A stretch of DNA of 64,000 nt, taken from assembly GCF_029203305.1 (NCBI RefSeq), contig NC_089463.1, positions 699,001-763,000 of the forward strand. The letters are read 5' to 3'. Below the pieces are notes generated by a model, which was given only the letters and a program-made list of their open reading frames with translations, ran no database searches and was not told where the DNA came from. Positions within the stretch are counted from its first letter, which is position 1. The number at the start of each line of letters is the position of its first letter. The stretch is from Yamadazyma tenuis (lineage: Eukaryota; Ascomycota; Pichiomycetes; Serinales; Debaryomycetaceae). The position numbers and the translations under genes were made by a program. Shown piece by piece: positions 1 to 9,400 of this stretch.

Positions 1-1317
1 TAGTGATTTTATTTTTGCTTTTCCGGATTTTATTTTCAGCACTATTTTTCAGACTAAATATTACACGAGCTTTTTGTTCAAGCCATCGTTAATGACATTA
101 AAGCTCGTCAATGAGGCTAAATTATCCTTGTTTGGGTTTCGGTTTTGGGAAGGAAACAATTCCCGATATGAGCTACTCGGCTAGTCCGTCATATAACTGT
201 ATTAGCCCAACAACTTTTGCTTAATGGCAGCCATTTACGAACAGGCATTTTGACTCTTCAGTTTTTAGACTATTTCTGGCTGCTCTTGACCTCAATAACC
301 CCAATCTATATGTAGCAGATACTACAATATATGCTGCTGTGCACTTGTTCACGTCAACCTCCTTGGATGTTGTTCCTCCCGTCCATTGTGGCTTCTCTGG
401 GAAGATCGCGCATGGTTCATAGCCAGGTTATGCTAGGGTCAACCACAGTAGGTGTGCAGTAGGGAATTTGTCAGCCATTCGTGATTGGTTTCTGATGCAT
501 CTTCATATATATTGATACAACAACAAATTAGCTATGTTCCATTTCTACTCAAATCTCACACTAACACTTGCAGCTATTTTTGCAGCTATTAGACTTCTCT
601 AGACACTAGCAAATCCACGTGTTACTTCCGACGGTTCTCGAGTTTAGAGCATTGATTCCATAGTTTTCAAGCTAACCTCGTTGTCCCACTGCTCCCAGGT
701 CAAGTTAACGACTCTGGTTCGAAAGTGAGATGAAACTATGCTCTGTCTATTTGAGCCTAGGGCACTTTCTCTAGTGACTTAGACTATAACGGAGTTTAAA
801 ATTCTATTTATTGAGTTTGACATTTGTATCTACTGGCCTGCAAATATTCACCGTGGAAGAATACAAAGATAATAGCTGCAAAGCTCAATTCTCGTAGGGT
901 CAGGATGGTATACGAGAAAATTACACCTCAGATCACTACGCATACTCATTACGCTAGAAGTACTACTAAATACTAATGACATTAAGTTGTTTGTTCTCAT
1001 TTAATTACCTACACTTTTGGTTAATATAAATTCAAAATTCTTTTGGTACCGACCTTCAGGGTAGATTTTCGGTGTTTTAGAGCTTGATTAGACCATTTCA
1101 TCCAGTTCTAGTATTCATGCCTTCGTTGTGTGGTGCTTCAGCTTAAAGCCATTATCCGTAGGAGCATCTGTTCAACTGCCTATCCTAGCCCCAGCGGAGC
1201 ACCTTTCGGATCTCTCTTATCATATTCCGCTTCTTGTGGCTTCTGCTGCGAAAGCCACATCAGATTCGCAGCCGTTAAAATTCGCGATGGGAGAAGCAAC
1301 TTTTCCTGCTATTTATC
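1..1317. other. Gene-free stretch upstream of MCH-like transporter
   Basis: No convincing coding region is seen in the first 1.3 kb. The only open frames are short and lie in the last 200 bases, overlapping the start of the transporter in other frames. I see no tRNA-like fold, long terminal repeat or tandem repeat. It most likely holds the promoter of the transporter plus intergenic DNA from the unseen neighbour. Confidence 0.5.
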
Positions 1318-2730
1318 ATGGAAAACATCCAGCTACAAGACTTGAGAGGCTTGGGCCTGTCCACAGGCCACACACTTGAAGATTTGCCTGTTGTAAACAG
1401 CAAGGACAACATAATTGGAATGCAATCGGTTAGAGCGCATACTTCTGAGCATGATGACTCTTCGCAGGAAGAAGAGCCTGAATATCCCGAAGGAGGATTC
1501 CGGGCGTATCTTGTTTTACTTGGGTCATTTCTTGGACTAACGGCCAACTTCGGGCTTGTGAATTCTCTGGGAGCTATACAGACCTATTTAGCCACCCACC
1601 AGCTTTCGGAATCTTCTGCATCGACCATCGCGTGGATTTTTTCCATCTATTTAGCTTTGGCATTCGGAGGAACCATATTTGTGGGCCCTTATTTCGATAC
1701 AAGAGGTTCTCTTTCACCAATGGTTGGAGGTACCTTGTTAGTCTTTGTTGGGTTGATGGCTGCTGCCAACAGCACAAAAGTATGGCACTTTATATTGTCA
1801 CTTTCTTTATGTGTGGGAGTGGGAAATGCCATGTGCATAAGTCCTTTGGTGGGAGTTATCAGCCACTGGTTCCACAGACAAATCGGATTTGCTATTGGTC
1901 TTAGCTCCATGGGTGGTTCAGTTGGTGGAATGGTGATTCCTATAATGTTGAGAAGTCTTTACCAGAAGGTGGGATATGCTTGGGCCATTCGCAGTTTGGC
2001 ATTCATGTGCTTGGGACTTTCGTTGATATCGACATTTTTGATTAAAGAGCGGTTTACAAAACTGGTTTCAAATGATGACTATGACTCCAAAAGACATAAG
2101 TTTGTGGGAGTTAGTAAGAAGCTTTTCAACCTCAATTCTTTAACAGATTCTAAGTTCATTTTCTTGGTGTTAGGAGTGTTATTAGGAGAAATGGGGATCC
2201 TCTGTGCTACTACTTACTATGGAACCTATGCCATTGCTCAGGGTGTTTCTGAAAGTGAATCATATATCTTGTTTACGTTATACAGTGCTGCAGGTGTATT
2301 GGGAAGGCTATGTCTTAGTTTCATTAGTGATAGACTCGGCCATTTTAACGTGATGCTTATAATGATATTGAGTACATCCCTTTCAATGTTGGCGGTCTGG
2401 CTTCCGTTTGGCTCACATCATGCCATCTTGTATGTGTTTATCATCCTTCTAGGTTTCTTTTCTGCTCTGATTTTTTCTACGACCCCAGCGTGTTTGAGAC
2501 AGATTACTCCTGTGAGGGATTTTGGCTCCAAGTATGGTCTCATGTACTTTCTTGTCAGTTGTGGGAATTTGGTGGGGATTCCGTTAGGAAGTGCAATTAT
2601 TCTGGACCTGAGTAAATTTCATTACAATATGTTTGCGTTGTTCTGTGGGTTGGTTTCGTTTGCTTCTTCCTTCTTTTGGATATTTTCTCGATATAAGAGC
2701 GTGGGTTTCCGGTTAAATGTGAAGATATGA
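1318..2730 (+). CDS. MFS monocarboxylate-permease-like transporter (MCH family)
   Basis: This 470-residue protein has a hydrophilic N-terminus of about 60 residues and then about 12 hydrophobic segments, the plan of major facilitator transporters. The entry to the first segment, YPEGGFRAYLVLLGSF, is typical of the fungal MCH/ESBP6 group related to mammalian monocarboxylate transporters. A glycine-rich run (GLSSMGGSVGGMVIP) falls near residues 195-210 and GVLGRLCLSFISDRLG in the second half. In S. cerevisiae Mch5 moves riboflavin and the substrates of other members are poorly known, so the cargo cannot be read from sequence. It probably sits in the plasma membrane. The ATG at 1318 is the first in frame and the length is normal for the family. 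Confidence 0.85.
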   Translation: MENIQLQDLRGLGLSTGHTLEDLPVVNSKDNIIGMQSVRAHTSEHDDSSQEEEPEYPEGGFRAYLVLLGSFLGLTANFGLVNSLGAIQTYLATHQLSESSASTIAWIFSIYLALAFGGTIFVGPYFDTRGSLSPMVGGTLLVFVGLMAAANSTKVWHFILSLSLCVGVGNAMCISPLVGVISHWFHRQIGFAIGLSSMGGSVGGMVIPIMLRSLYQKVGYAWAIRSLAFMCLGLSLISTFLIKERFTKLVSNDDYDSKRHKFVGVSKKLFNLNSLTDSKFIFLVLGVLLGEMGILCATTYYGTYAIAQGVSESESYILFTLYSAAGVLGRLCLSFISDRLGHFNVMLIMILSTSLSMLAVWLPFGSHHAILYVFIILLGFFSALIFSTTPACLRQITPVRDFGSKYGLMYFLVSCGNLVGIPLGSAIILDLSKFHYNMFALFCGLVSFASSFFWIFSRYKSVGFRLNVKI

Positions 2731-3145
2731 GCTTCTTTTGTGGAGAATGTACGGCTTGAAAGTTGAATTGATTTCTTGGGTCGTGTCACGCACAACAAGT
2801 GGTTGTTCGGCACTCACCACCGCGATGCTGAGGTGAATATTGAGTTGGACTTCGATTACGTAAAGGTAATTGAGTTGTGATTCACTTGTGCAAGACCTGT
2901 TGGGGTACTCAGACTTCATCGCCTGGCTGACGCAACGGTATAATCACCTTCTCACCTTATACTGCTAGTCCTCTAATATCACATTCATGCTTGCAATCTT
3001 AATAAACCTATATATTCGTTTTATGTTGCTGTCTCTTCGCCCTTCCTAATTTTTTTGCAGCAATAATTTGTATGCTGTATGCGAATTCACCTGATACTTT
3101 TGTTATATAACAATTAGTTCGACCCAAGTGATTATACAACTTCAA
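2731..3145. other. Intergenic region
   Basis: About 415 bases separate the transporter stop from the degraded gene that follows. I see no open frame of note, repeat or RNA gene. Confidence 0.5.
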
Positions 3146-4109
3146 ATGTCGAATGCTCCATTGCTATTAGATAAAAGGAAAAGAATACAAGACGTTAGAG
3201 AGTCGAAGTTAAGAAGCAAATAGCTCGTGGCCTCTTAGATGACTTGGACAAGTTGAAAGCAATGTCAACTACCGTTTGTAACGAATCGTTACCTCTGTCC
3301 ATCGCATGTATTGTCAATGACTATACGAAAACACGTGGCCGCATTGAACTTATAATAAACCTGAAGACTTTATATTGGGCTCTTGACGTGGTGAAAGGTA
3401 TTGGAGCATATTCTGATTCGGAAACCCCCAATATAGGTTGGATTACAAATATTTTTGACGGAGAAGACGATGACGACTATGGTACTACTTACTCCAAAGA
3501 AAGATATTTCAGCTCTGAACGTAAGAAGGAAGTTTTGATGACAGAAGAAATTATCTTATCTTTAAGAAAGAGAGATGATAAAAACGTAACAAAAGATCGA
3601 ACCTGTTGGAGAAATTTGTAAAAAAGGCGAAGACTACCAGAGAAGCCAAAATTCAGAAGAAAAGGTTTGATGAGATCTTGCAGTGTCTAAGAACCAGAAA
3701 CGATAGGGGAGAAAATGAAGACAAGAAAGATGAGAAAGAAATCGCTTGCATTATATTAGAAGAATTGAAGGATTACAAAGCCGAGCTTATCAACACTCAA
3801 TTCGAGGTGCTAGATGACAGAATTGTGTGTCTTGTGGATAATTACACTGAAGTAGATGGAACAATAGAATTCACAATAAATCTGAGAGTTTTAGACTGGG
3901 CTAGTGCTGTTGCTAGTGGGACTACTTTTCCAGATAGACCCACAAGCTATTGGGTAATGAGATCGACCATCGAAAATCGTGAACCTTATTTCGGGCTCGA
4001 AAGTGCTCCAAAATACCATCTGGGGCAAAACCTGTCTTTGAGAGAAGTCAAAAAGTTTCTCGCTAATGGAAATCATCCACCTCCGTACCTGAATAAGAAG
4101 GATTCATAA
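3146..4109 (+). pseudogene. Broken gene of unknown function with two internal repeats
   Basis: Coding signal runs through three frames. An ATG at 3146 opens 25 codons that stop at 3221. A second frame, open from 3199 to 3621, has no usable ATG near its start, and a third (3606-4109) has none until deep inside. The second and third frames encode related units: KKQIARGLLDDLDKLK at 3211 matches EKEIACIILEELKDYK in the later frame, and INLKTLYWALDVVKG matches INLRVLDWASAVASG. One-base losses near 3220 and near 3602 would explain both frame changes. The family is not recognised. It could be a recent pseudogene, a gene with sequencing errors, or less likely a programmed frameshift gene. Confidence 0.6.
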
Positions 4110-4419
4110 GGAGGATATTCTGTTTCACAGTTCAGTGCTACTGCTCTCTCAGTTTGATCAAATAGTGATCTATACACTATCAGATGTCGTACATGTCGGA
4201 AAAGGATACACACCCCTTATCTCGATTTGGAAGCTCACCAGTCTGTACAAATATTTTGCTGTAAGGTAAATCAAGTCATTTAAGTCATAATACAAATATA
4301 ATAAAAGTGTCTATAAGCATATTGTGGAATCAGAATATTGCAGAACATATATTTCATAAAAGAACCACGGTACGTTATCACGAAGATGGTGCACAAATTC
4401 GACCCTTGGGTTAAGTAAC
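4110..4419. other. Intergenic region
   Basis: About 310 bases with no recognised gene, repeat or RNA element. Confidence 0.45.
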
Positions 4420-4826
4420 TCAAATCGAAACGCCAAGTTCATTTATCCAGGTATAGTGTTGACAGACATACCTGTAGAAGTAGATACTGTCATCCTTGAC
4501 ATGGTCGTACTCATCAGTGACGAAACCAGTGTCCGCCAAATTTTGGAGGTAATCCATTCTCCCATGGAGGACAGTCACAATGGGGGTTTCTATGATTAGA
4601 ATGGGTCAATTATAAAGTATTAATTAAGTAATTTCTGCCAAATCTAGAAATAGAATAAGTCTGACACAACACTCTATTTTTTCACACGGTAAAACAACGG
4701 TAAAAATCTCATGAAATCACCAGTACATTCGTAGTCCCCATCTGTTTCCACCATGTTAACTTCTGACCCATACACCGCCTCCACTCTGTCCTCCCAAAAG
4801 GTCGTGTCCGCCCATCCCACCGTCAT
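4420..4826 (-). CDS. Possible small two-exon gene of unknown function
   Basis: On the minus strand an ATG at 4826 opens 46 codons. A donor GTGTGA at 4687, a branch-like TTCTAAT and an acceptor at 4590 would remove a 98-nt intron and join in frame to a second exon (4589-4420), giving 102 residues. The second exon reads as ordinary protein (GRMDYLQNLADTGFVTDEYD) and ends in NELGVSI. The short branch-to-acceptor distance matches the other introns of this window. No family is recognised. The start would lie only 52 bp from the divergent ACB1 start. The donor is not the consensus, so this may be chance open frames or an old remnant. Confidence 0.33.
4590..4687 (-). other. Putative 98-nt intron in the small minus-strand gene
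   Basis: The donor reads GTGTGA and the acceptor CATAG, with a TTCTAAT branch-like site a few bases before it. Removing it keeps the frame between two open stretches. The donor differs from the usual GTATGT/GTAAGT. Confidence 0.3.
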
Positions 4827-4878
4827 CAACCCCAAATCGTCCACGCTCGCGAAATCTCCCAGTTTCACATCCCCACCA

Positions 4879-5190
4879 ATGGTTTCTGCATTATTCGAAG
4901 AAAAGGTATGTTGCAACCTCCCATAAGCTGAAACACTTTACTAACATTTACAGGCTGCAGCAGTCAAAGACTTACCAAAAAGACCCAACGATGACGAATT
5001 GTTGAAGTTATACGGCTTGTTCAAGCAGGCCACTGTTGGCGACAACAACACCTCCAAGCCTGGATTCTTGGACTTGAAGGGCAAGTACAAATGGGAGGCC
5101 TGGAACGAATTGAAGGGCACCACCCAGGATGATGCCGAGTCTCAGTACATCGACCTTGCTGACGAATTGATTGGCAAGTACTCCAGTTGA
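4879..5190 (+). CDS. ACB1: Acyl-CoA-binding protein Acb1 (spliced)
   Basis: Acb1 binds long-chain acyl-CoA esters in the cytosol and carries them between synthesis and use. Exon 1 (4879-4905) codes for nine residues, MVSALFEEK. After a 48-nt intron, exon 2 (4954-5190) continues AAAVKDLPKRPNDDELLKLY and then the conserved KPGFLDLKGKYKWEAWNE, where the KWEAW-type motif contacts the ligand. The total of 87 residues matches the family length. The first exon is too short to find by length alone, but without it the first helix is missing. The gene ends 33 bp from the convergent EMA19 stop. Confidence is high because both splice signals are canonical. Confidence 0.95.
4906..4953 (+). other. ACB1 intron, 48 nt
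   Basis: The intron starts GTATGT, has a perfect TACTAAC at 4939-4945 and ends TTTACAG. Only eight bases separate the branch heptamer from the end of the intron. It falls between codons 9 and 10. Confidence 0.93.
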
Positions 5191-5223
5191 TTGTGTATTG
5201 TTCTTAGAATAAACATCTGATAT

Positions 5224-5682
5224 TTATACTTTGGTGGACGCTCTGATCCGACGGAAGCTACCGGCGAGAATTACCAACGGAAGCACCACGTATGGCACGT
5301 AGACCCCGACAAGTTTCCAGGTTTCTGTATCACTCAACCCATGGAGAGGACCTTCACCAATCACATATAAAATACACGCAAACGTCGTCAACAGCGCATT
5401 GACTCCATACACCACATTCAACAAGTGCCACGTGACCGAATGCTGGGCCACCATCGCGTACACAAACCATGGAAGTTGGAATAATAACTCGATCCACACA
5501 AATCCCTTGAACCAAAGCGGTTTGGACGTCATCAAGATATCTTTATTGGTGGCCACATGGAAGTCAATGATCCACTCCTGGAACCGAAATACCGGTGTTA
5601 CCACCACCGACGAGTCGATCAACACCGTCACTGGGATGTGAATAAGGTAGTAGTAGAAGCAGAACCGATCGAAAAGTGCCAT
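5224..5682 (-). CDS. EMA19: EXPERA-domain membrane protein, Ema19/TMEM97-like
   Basis: This 152-residue protein has about four membrane segments and the family order of EXPERA proteins (sigma-2 receptor/TMEM97, emopamil-binding proteins). It starts DRFCFYYYLIHIPVTVLID, then has a loop with KPLWFKGFVWIELLFQLPW and two more helices, and ends in a basic tail (SFRRIRASTKV). The yeast member YLR050C/Ema19 is an ER-associated protein linked to mitochondrial protein targeting. It is convergent with ACB1 and faces REX2 with only 29 bp between the two start codons, so the genes must share a very compact promoter. Confidence 0.88.
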   Translation of the reverse strand: MALFDRFCFYYYLIHIPVTVLIDSSVVVTPVFRFQEWIIDFHVATNKDILMTSKPLWFKGFVWIELLFQLPWFVYAMVAQHSVTWHLLNVVYGVNALLTTFACILYVIGEGPLHGLSDTETWKLVGVYVPYVVLPLVILAGSFRRIRASTKV

Positions 5683-5711
5683 TGGAGACCCAAATTTAAT
5701 CGCGAATCGAG

Positions 5712-6365
5712 ATGAGTGCTCAACGTCTCATCAAGAATCTTGTCAATAGTACCAGAGTGATGAAGCCATCCAAGCCGTTGGTGTGGATCGATTGCGAGAT
5801 GACGGGTCTCAACATCAACACTGACCATATTATTGAGGTGTGTTGTTTGATAACCGATGGTGATTTAAATGTGGTGGATGACTGCTACGAATCCACCGTG
5901 TACTATGATGAATCGGTTCTTCAAAAAATGGATGCCTGGTGCACGAAAACCCACACGGAGTCAGGTTTATGGAATAAGGTAATCAGTAATCCTGACAGAA
6001 CTGTTTCCAAGGTTCAAGACGAGCTTTTGGCATTTATCACAAAGTACGTGGATATTCACAAGGGTCTTTTGGCAGGTAATTCGGTTCATATGGATAAATT
6101 TTTCATGATGAAAGAGTTTCCAAAGGTGATAGATCATTTACACTATCGGCTTGTAGATGTGAGTTCTCTCTCAGAGGTTGGCAAGCGTCACAACCCCAAA
6201 TTGATGAGTGTTCAGCCACGGAAAAAGAAGGATCATACTGCCAAACTGGATATTCTTGAAAGCATCGAACAGTTACGGTGGTTGAGAGAAACATACTTGA
6301 AGAGCGAAGAGGAGTCTCGTGACACAATCGACAAGTTGTCCCGTGCCCGTAGTAACAGTAGTTAA
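5712..6365 (+). CDS. REX2: Oligoribonuclease (DEDDh 3'-5' exoribonuclease) Rex2
   Basis: Rex2 degrades short RNA oligomers and trims structural RNAs, partly in mitochondria. The sequence shows the exonuclease motifs: Exo I in LVWIDCEMTGL (about residues 23-33, D and E), HIIEVCCLITDG, the Exo II region AGNSVHMDKFFM near 122-133, YRLVDVSS, and Exo III KDHTAKLDILESI with H and D spaced as in the family. The 217-residue length is normal. The first 17 residues (MSAQRLIKNLVNSTRVM) are basic and hydroxylated like a mitochondrial presequence, which supports the ATG at 5712. It is convergent with RIM15, 49 bp from stop to stop. Confidence 0.95.
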   Translation: MSAQRLIKNLVNSTRVMKPSKPLVWIDCEMTGLNINTDHIIEVCCLITDGDLNVVDDCYESTVYYDESVLQKMDAWCTKTHTESGLWNKVISNPDRTVSKVQDELLAFITKYVDIHKGLLAGNSVHMDKFFMMKEFPKVIDHLHYRLVDVSSLSEVGKRHNPKLMSVQPRKKKDHTAKLDILESIEQLRWLRETYLKSEEESRDTIDKLSRARSNSS

Positions 6366-6414
6366 ATATTAGTGTAATATTAGTATACGTTTATCATTAC
6401 ATCGTATTCATTGG

Positions 6415-9400
6415 TTATTTCTCGGTGTCGCTCTCAAACACTTCATCCAGACGAGACCGGGCTAAGCACTGGCGAAGACATTCAAATTCTACCGGCTTTT
6501 CAAGCACTTCTGAAAACTGTCCCGATTGAGTAGCTTCTTTTGCAAACAGGGTAATTGCTACTAAAGGAGTTTGAGAGTTGACCCCATTGGTGTGTCGAAT
6601 GAGCTTGACCGCATCAATTCCACCAATTTTGGGCAATTTCAACGCCGTAAATATCATATCAAACTTCACCTGCCCGGTGGCTCTGCGAATAAGTTCATCC
6701 CCATCATTAACAAGTACCACAATACACCCCAACTTTTCAAAGTAGTTCATGATAACATGTCGGACAATAGGAATAGGCTCGCAGTACAAAATGTCGAGTT
6801 CATTGATATTCATCATCTGCCGACGAGAGCTCTCCCTACGTTTCTGTACTCGCATAAGTGCTCTGCTGTTGTCTTCGGTGTCCGAAGACGTAGGGGAGTC
6901 TTTGAAACTGTTCCGAGCAAGTGAGTTCACCGAAGATCTATGTCTCATAGCTGGAGGGTCATTGGGAGATAACTTACCAAAATCAGGTATATCATCACTT
7001 GAATGCCCAGACCCAATTCTTTCGTGTTGCTTGAAACTTGGTGGACTTCCAGTGAGATCCTTCATTGGTGATGGGGCACGGTTGAACGCAGTGAGCATAG
7101 GAGAAACTGGTCTTTTGAAGGGGCTTGCATCCTTTAATGGAGGACCAAAGTATCCCAGTGCCAGGTTTGTAGCTGACACAGGGGTTGAGCTACTTGATCC
7201 AGGCCCAAAGGAAGACGCCAATCCTAGTCCTACAGATCCTGAGTTGTTCAAGTTCAAACTAAAGTTTGGCTTTTCACCAAAAGAATATCCCCGAGACCTG
7301 ATAGGAGTTGAGTCTGAAGAAGAACTTGAAAAACTACCACGGTGCTCTAAGTGCTCACTCTTCAATCTGTTGATGACATCTTTATTGGCTTTTTCAAGAA
7401 CATTTAAGTTTCTAAAGTAAAAGGAGCCAAATTCGCTTGGATCTGTCAATTTACTACTTCTTCTCTCTCTCTTTGTCCCAGCAGACAAACTACCACGACG
7501 GCTATTTGAGCTGGAGTTGGTGCTGGTAGTTCCTTTACTTTCACTGGTCCCCAGTCCAAGGTTATCATCCCGAATTCTGAGTTTCATATCATCATTGCTT
7601 CCTCGATCCTCGTCACTCAGTTCACTTTCATCCTTTGGAAACTGCGAGATATCAGCTCCTCTTTTATCAAAGTATTCTGTTGATTCTGGATCATCAAGTT
7701 GTGGAATAAACGAGGGAATTTCGTTAAATAAGTTGTCCCAGTCAATTCCATTAAAGTACTGATGTCTCTTAATTTCGTCACTGCCACCATATCCAAGTCT
7801 ATCTTCTGGATTCACATTCAACAACCGTTCGATCAAGTTTTTGGCAGCTGGAGGACAAATCTCATCAAAATCTTCTTCCAGTAATTTAGGCCAGTCAATT
7901 TCCCCATTCAATATGTTGGTGAAAACTTGTTGTGGTGTACTTGAGTGATATGGAGGGTAACCAAATAAAAACTCAAACATTATGCAACCTAAAGACCACC
8001 AATCAGAAGCCTCAGACTGACCAACACCTCTAATAGTTTCTGGTGCAAGATAATCAGGTGTACCCACAAATTTGATTTCGCTGGTTTCTTGAGGATCATA
8101 AAGCTTATACGAAGTTACTTTAGCACTTTGCGAAGGACTAACGTGAAAATCATCTTCAACAATTGCAAACGACGTTTCAGATGAAGTCCGTGGCAAGCTC
8201 GGATTAAGATTTGGAGAATCATACTTCTTTGAACGGTCTGATGACTGAGGTTCAGAACGAGACTCCGACGGTACTTGGTCAATACTGATTCGGGATTCTG
8301 TTTGACGGGTTTCACTAAGAGGCGATGAAATAGAATTTCGTTGATCAACCGTCGGAGAAAGTGAAAATGGTGTAACAGAGCTTGCTCGTTTACCACCGTT
8401 ACTGGCCTCAAACACTGGTCCATCGAAACTCAACCGGGGACTTCCTGGAGTCACTGTAGATGCTAAACTTCTGCGGAAAAGTTCAACACCATGCTCGGAA
8501 GAGCTGCTTTTACGTTGCAATCTTTGTCTACCAATGACTCCCATTCTCGAAAGACCAAAATCAGTCAACTTCAAATGGCCTGTACTATCGATCAACAAGT
8601 TATCTGGTTTCAAATCTCTGTGGATAATTCCTCTTTTATGAAGGTCTTCCACACCAACAATTACTTCAGCTACGTATCGACGAGTCCAGTCAACACCCAA
8701 CGTCCCAAGCATCTTGATTAAGGTTGCACAGTCTCCACCATTGAGGTATTCCATCACCAAATAAAGATAGTTATTTGTTTGGAAGGAGCTATAGAGCTGT
8801 GCCACATAAGGTGAATCAGATTGTTTCATCATCACTGCCCGCTCTGATTTGACATTCAAAATTTGATTCTTGGCCACCATATCTGATTTCTTTAAACATT
8901 TAATAGCAACATAATCTCCTGTAAGTTTCCTTTTGGCAAGAAAAACCGACCCGAATGCTCCTTTGCTGATAGCTTTAATAATCTCATAGTCCTTAATAGA
9001 TCCAGCTGATGGTTTTGTTGCAGGAGTTTGACTGACTAATAAAGGAGATAAGGGTGGTTTAGTCACCGTCTTACTGGTACCCAGGATATTCAAATATGCT
9101 TTATCAGGCCGTTCCAAGCTATCGTTATGTATCTGACTATGAGATATCAACGGACTGGAACTAGGAGTATTTCTTTGGAGTGATGACAAATTGTGCCCAG
9201 GACTGTAAAAGTGATTATGGCCAATGTTTACATTCGAGTTGGGTATGGGCATTGAGCTCACGGTGGCTGGAGAAGATCTCATGGGAGATGAATGATCCAG
9301 GTCTGAAGTTTTATGTTTTGTCAAGACCAACTCGTTAAAGCCTTCGATTGTGATATCCTTAGAGTTCCTCCTTGATCTCGGGGAAGAAAGGGACGAGATC

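Noticed and set aside
4674..4916. 80-codon minus-strand open frame over the ACB1 start
   Set aside because: As drawn it begins with a TTG antisense to ACB1 exon 1 and its intron. Only the part from the ATG at 4826 is considered, as the first exon of a tentative spliced gene.
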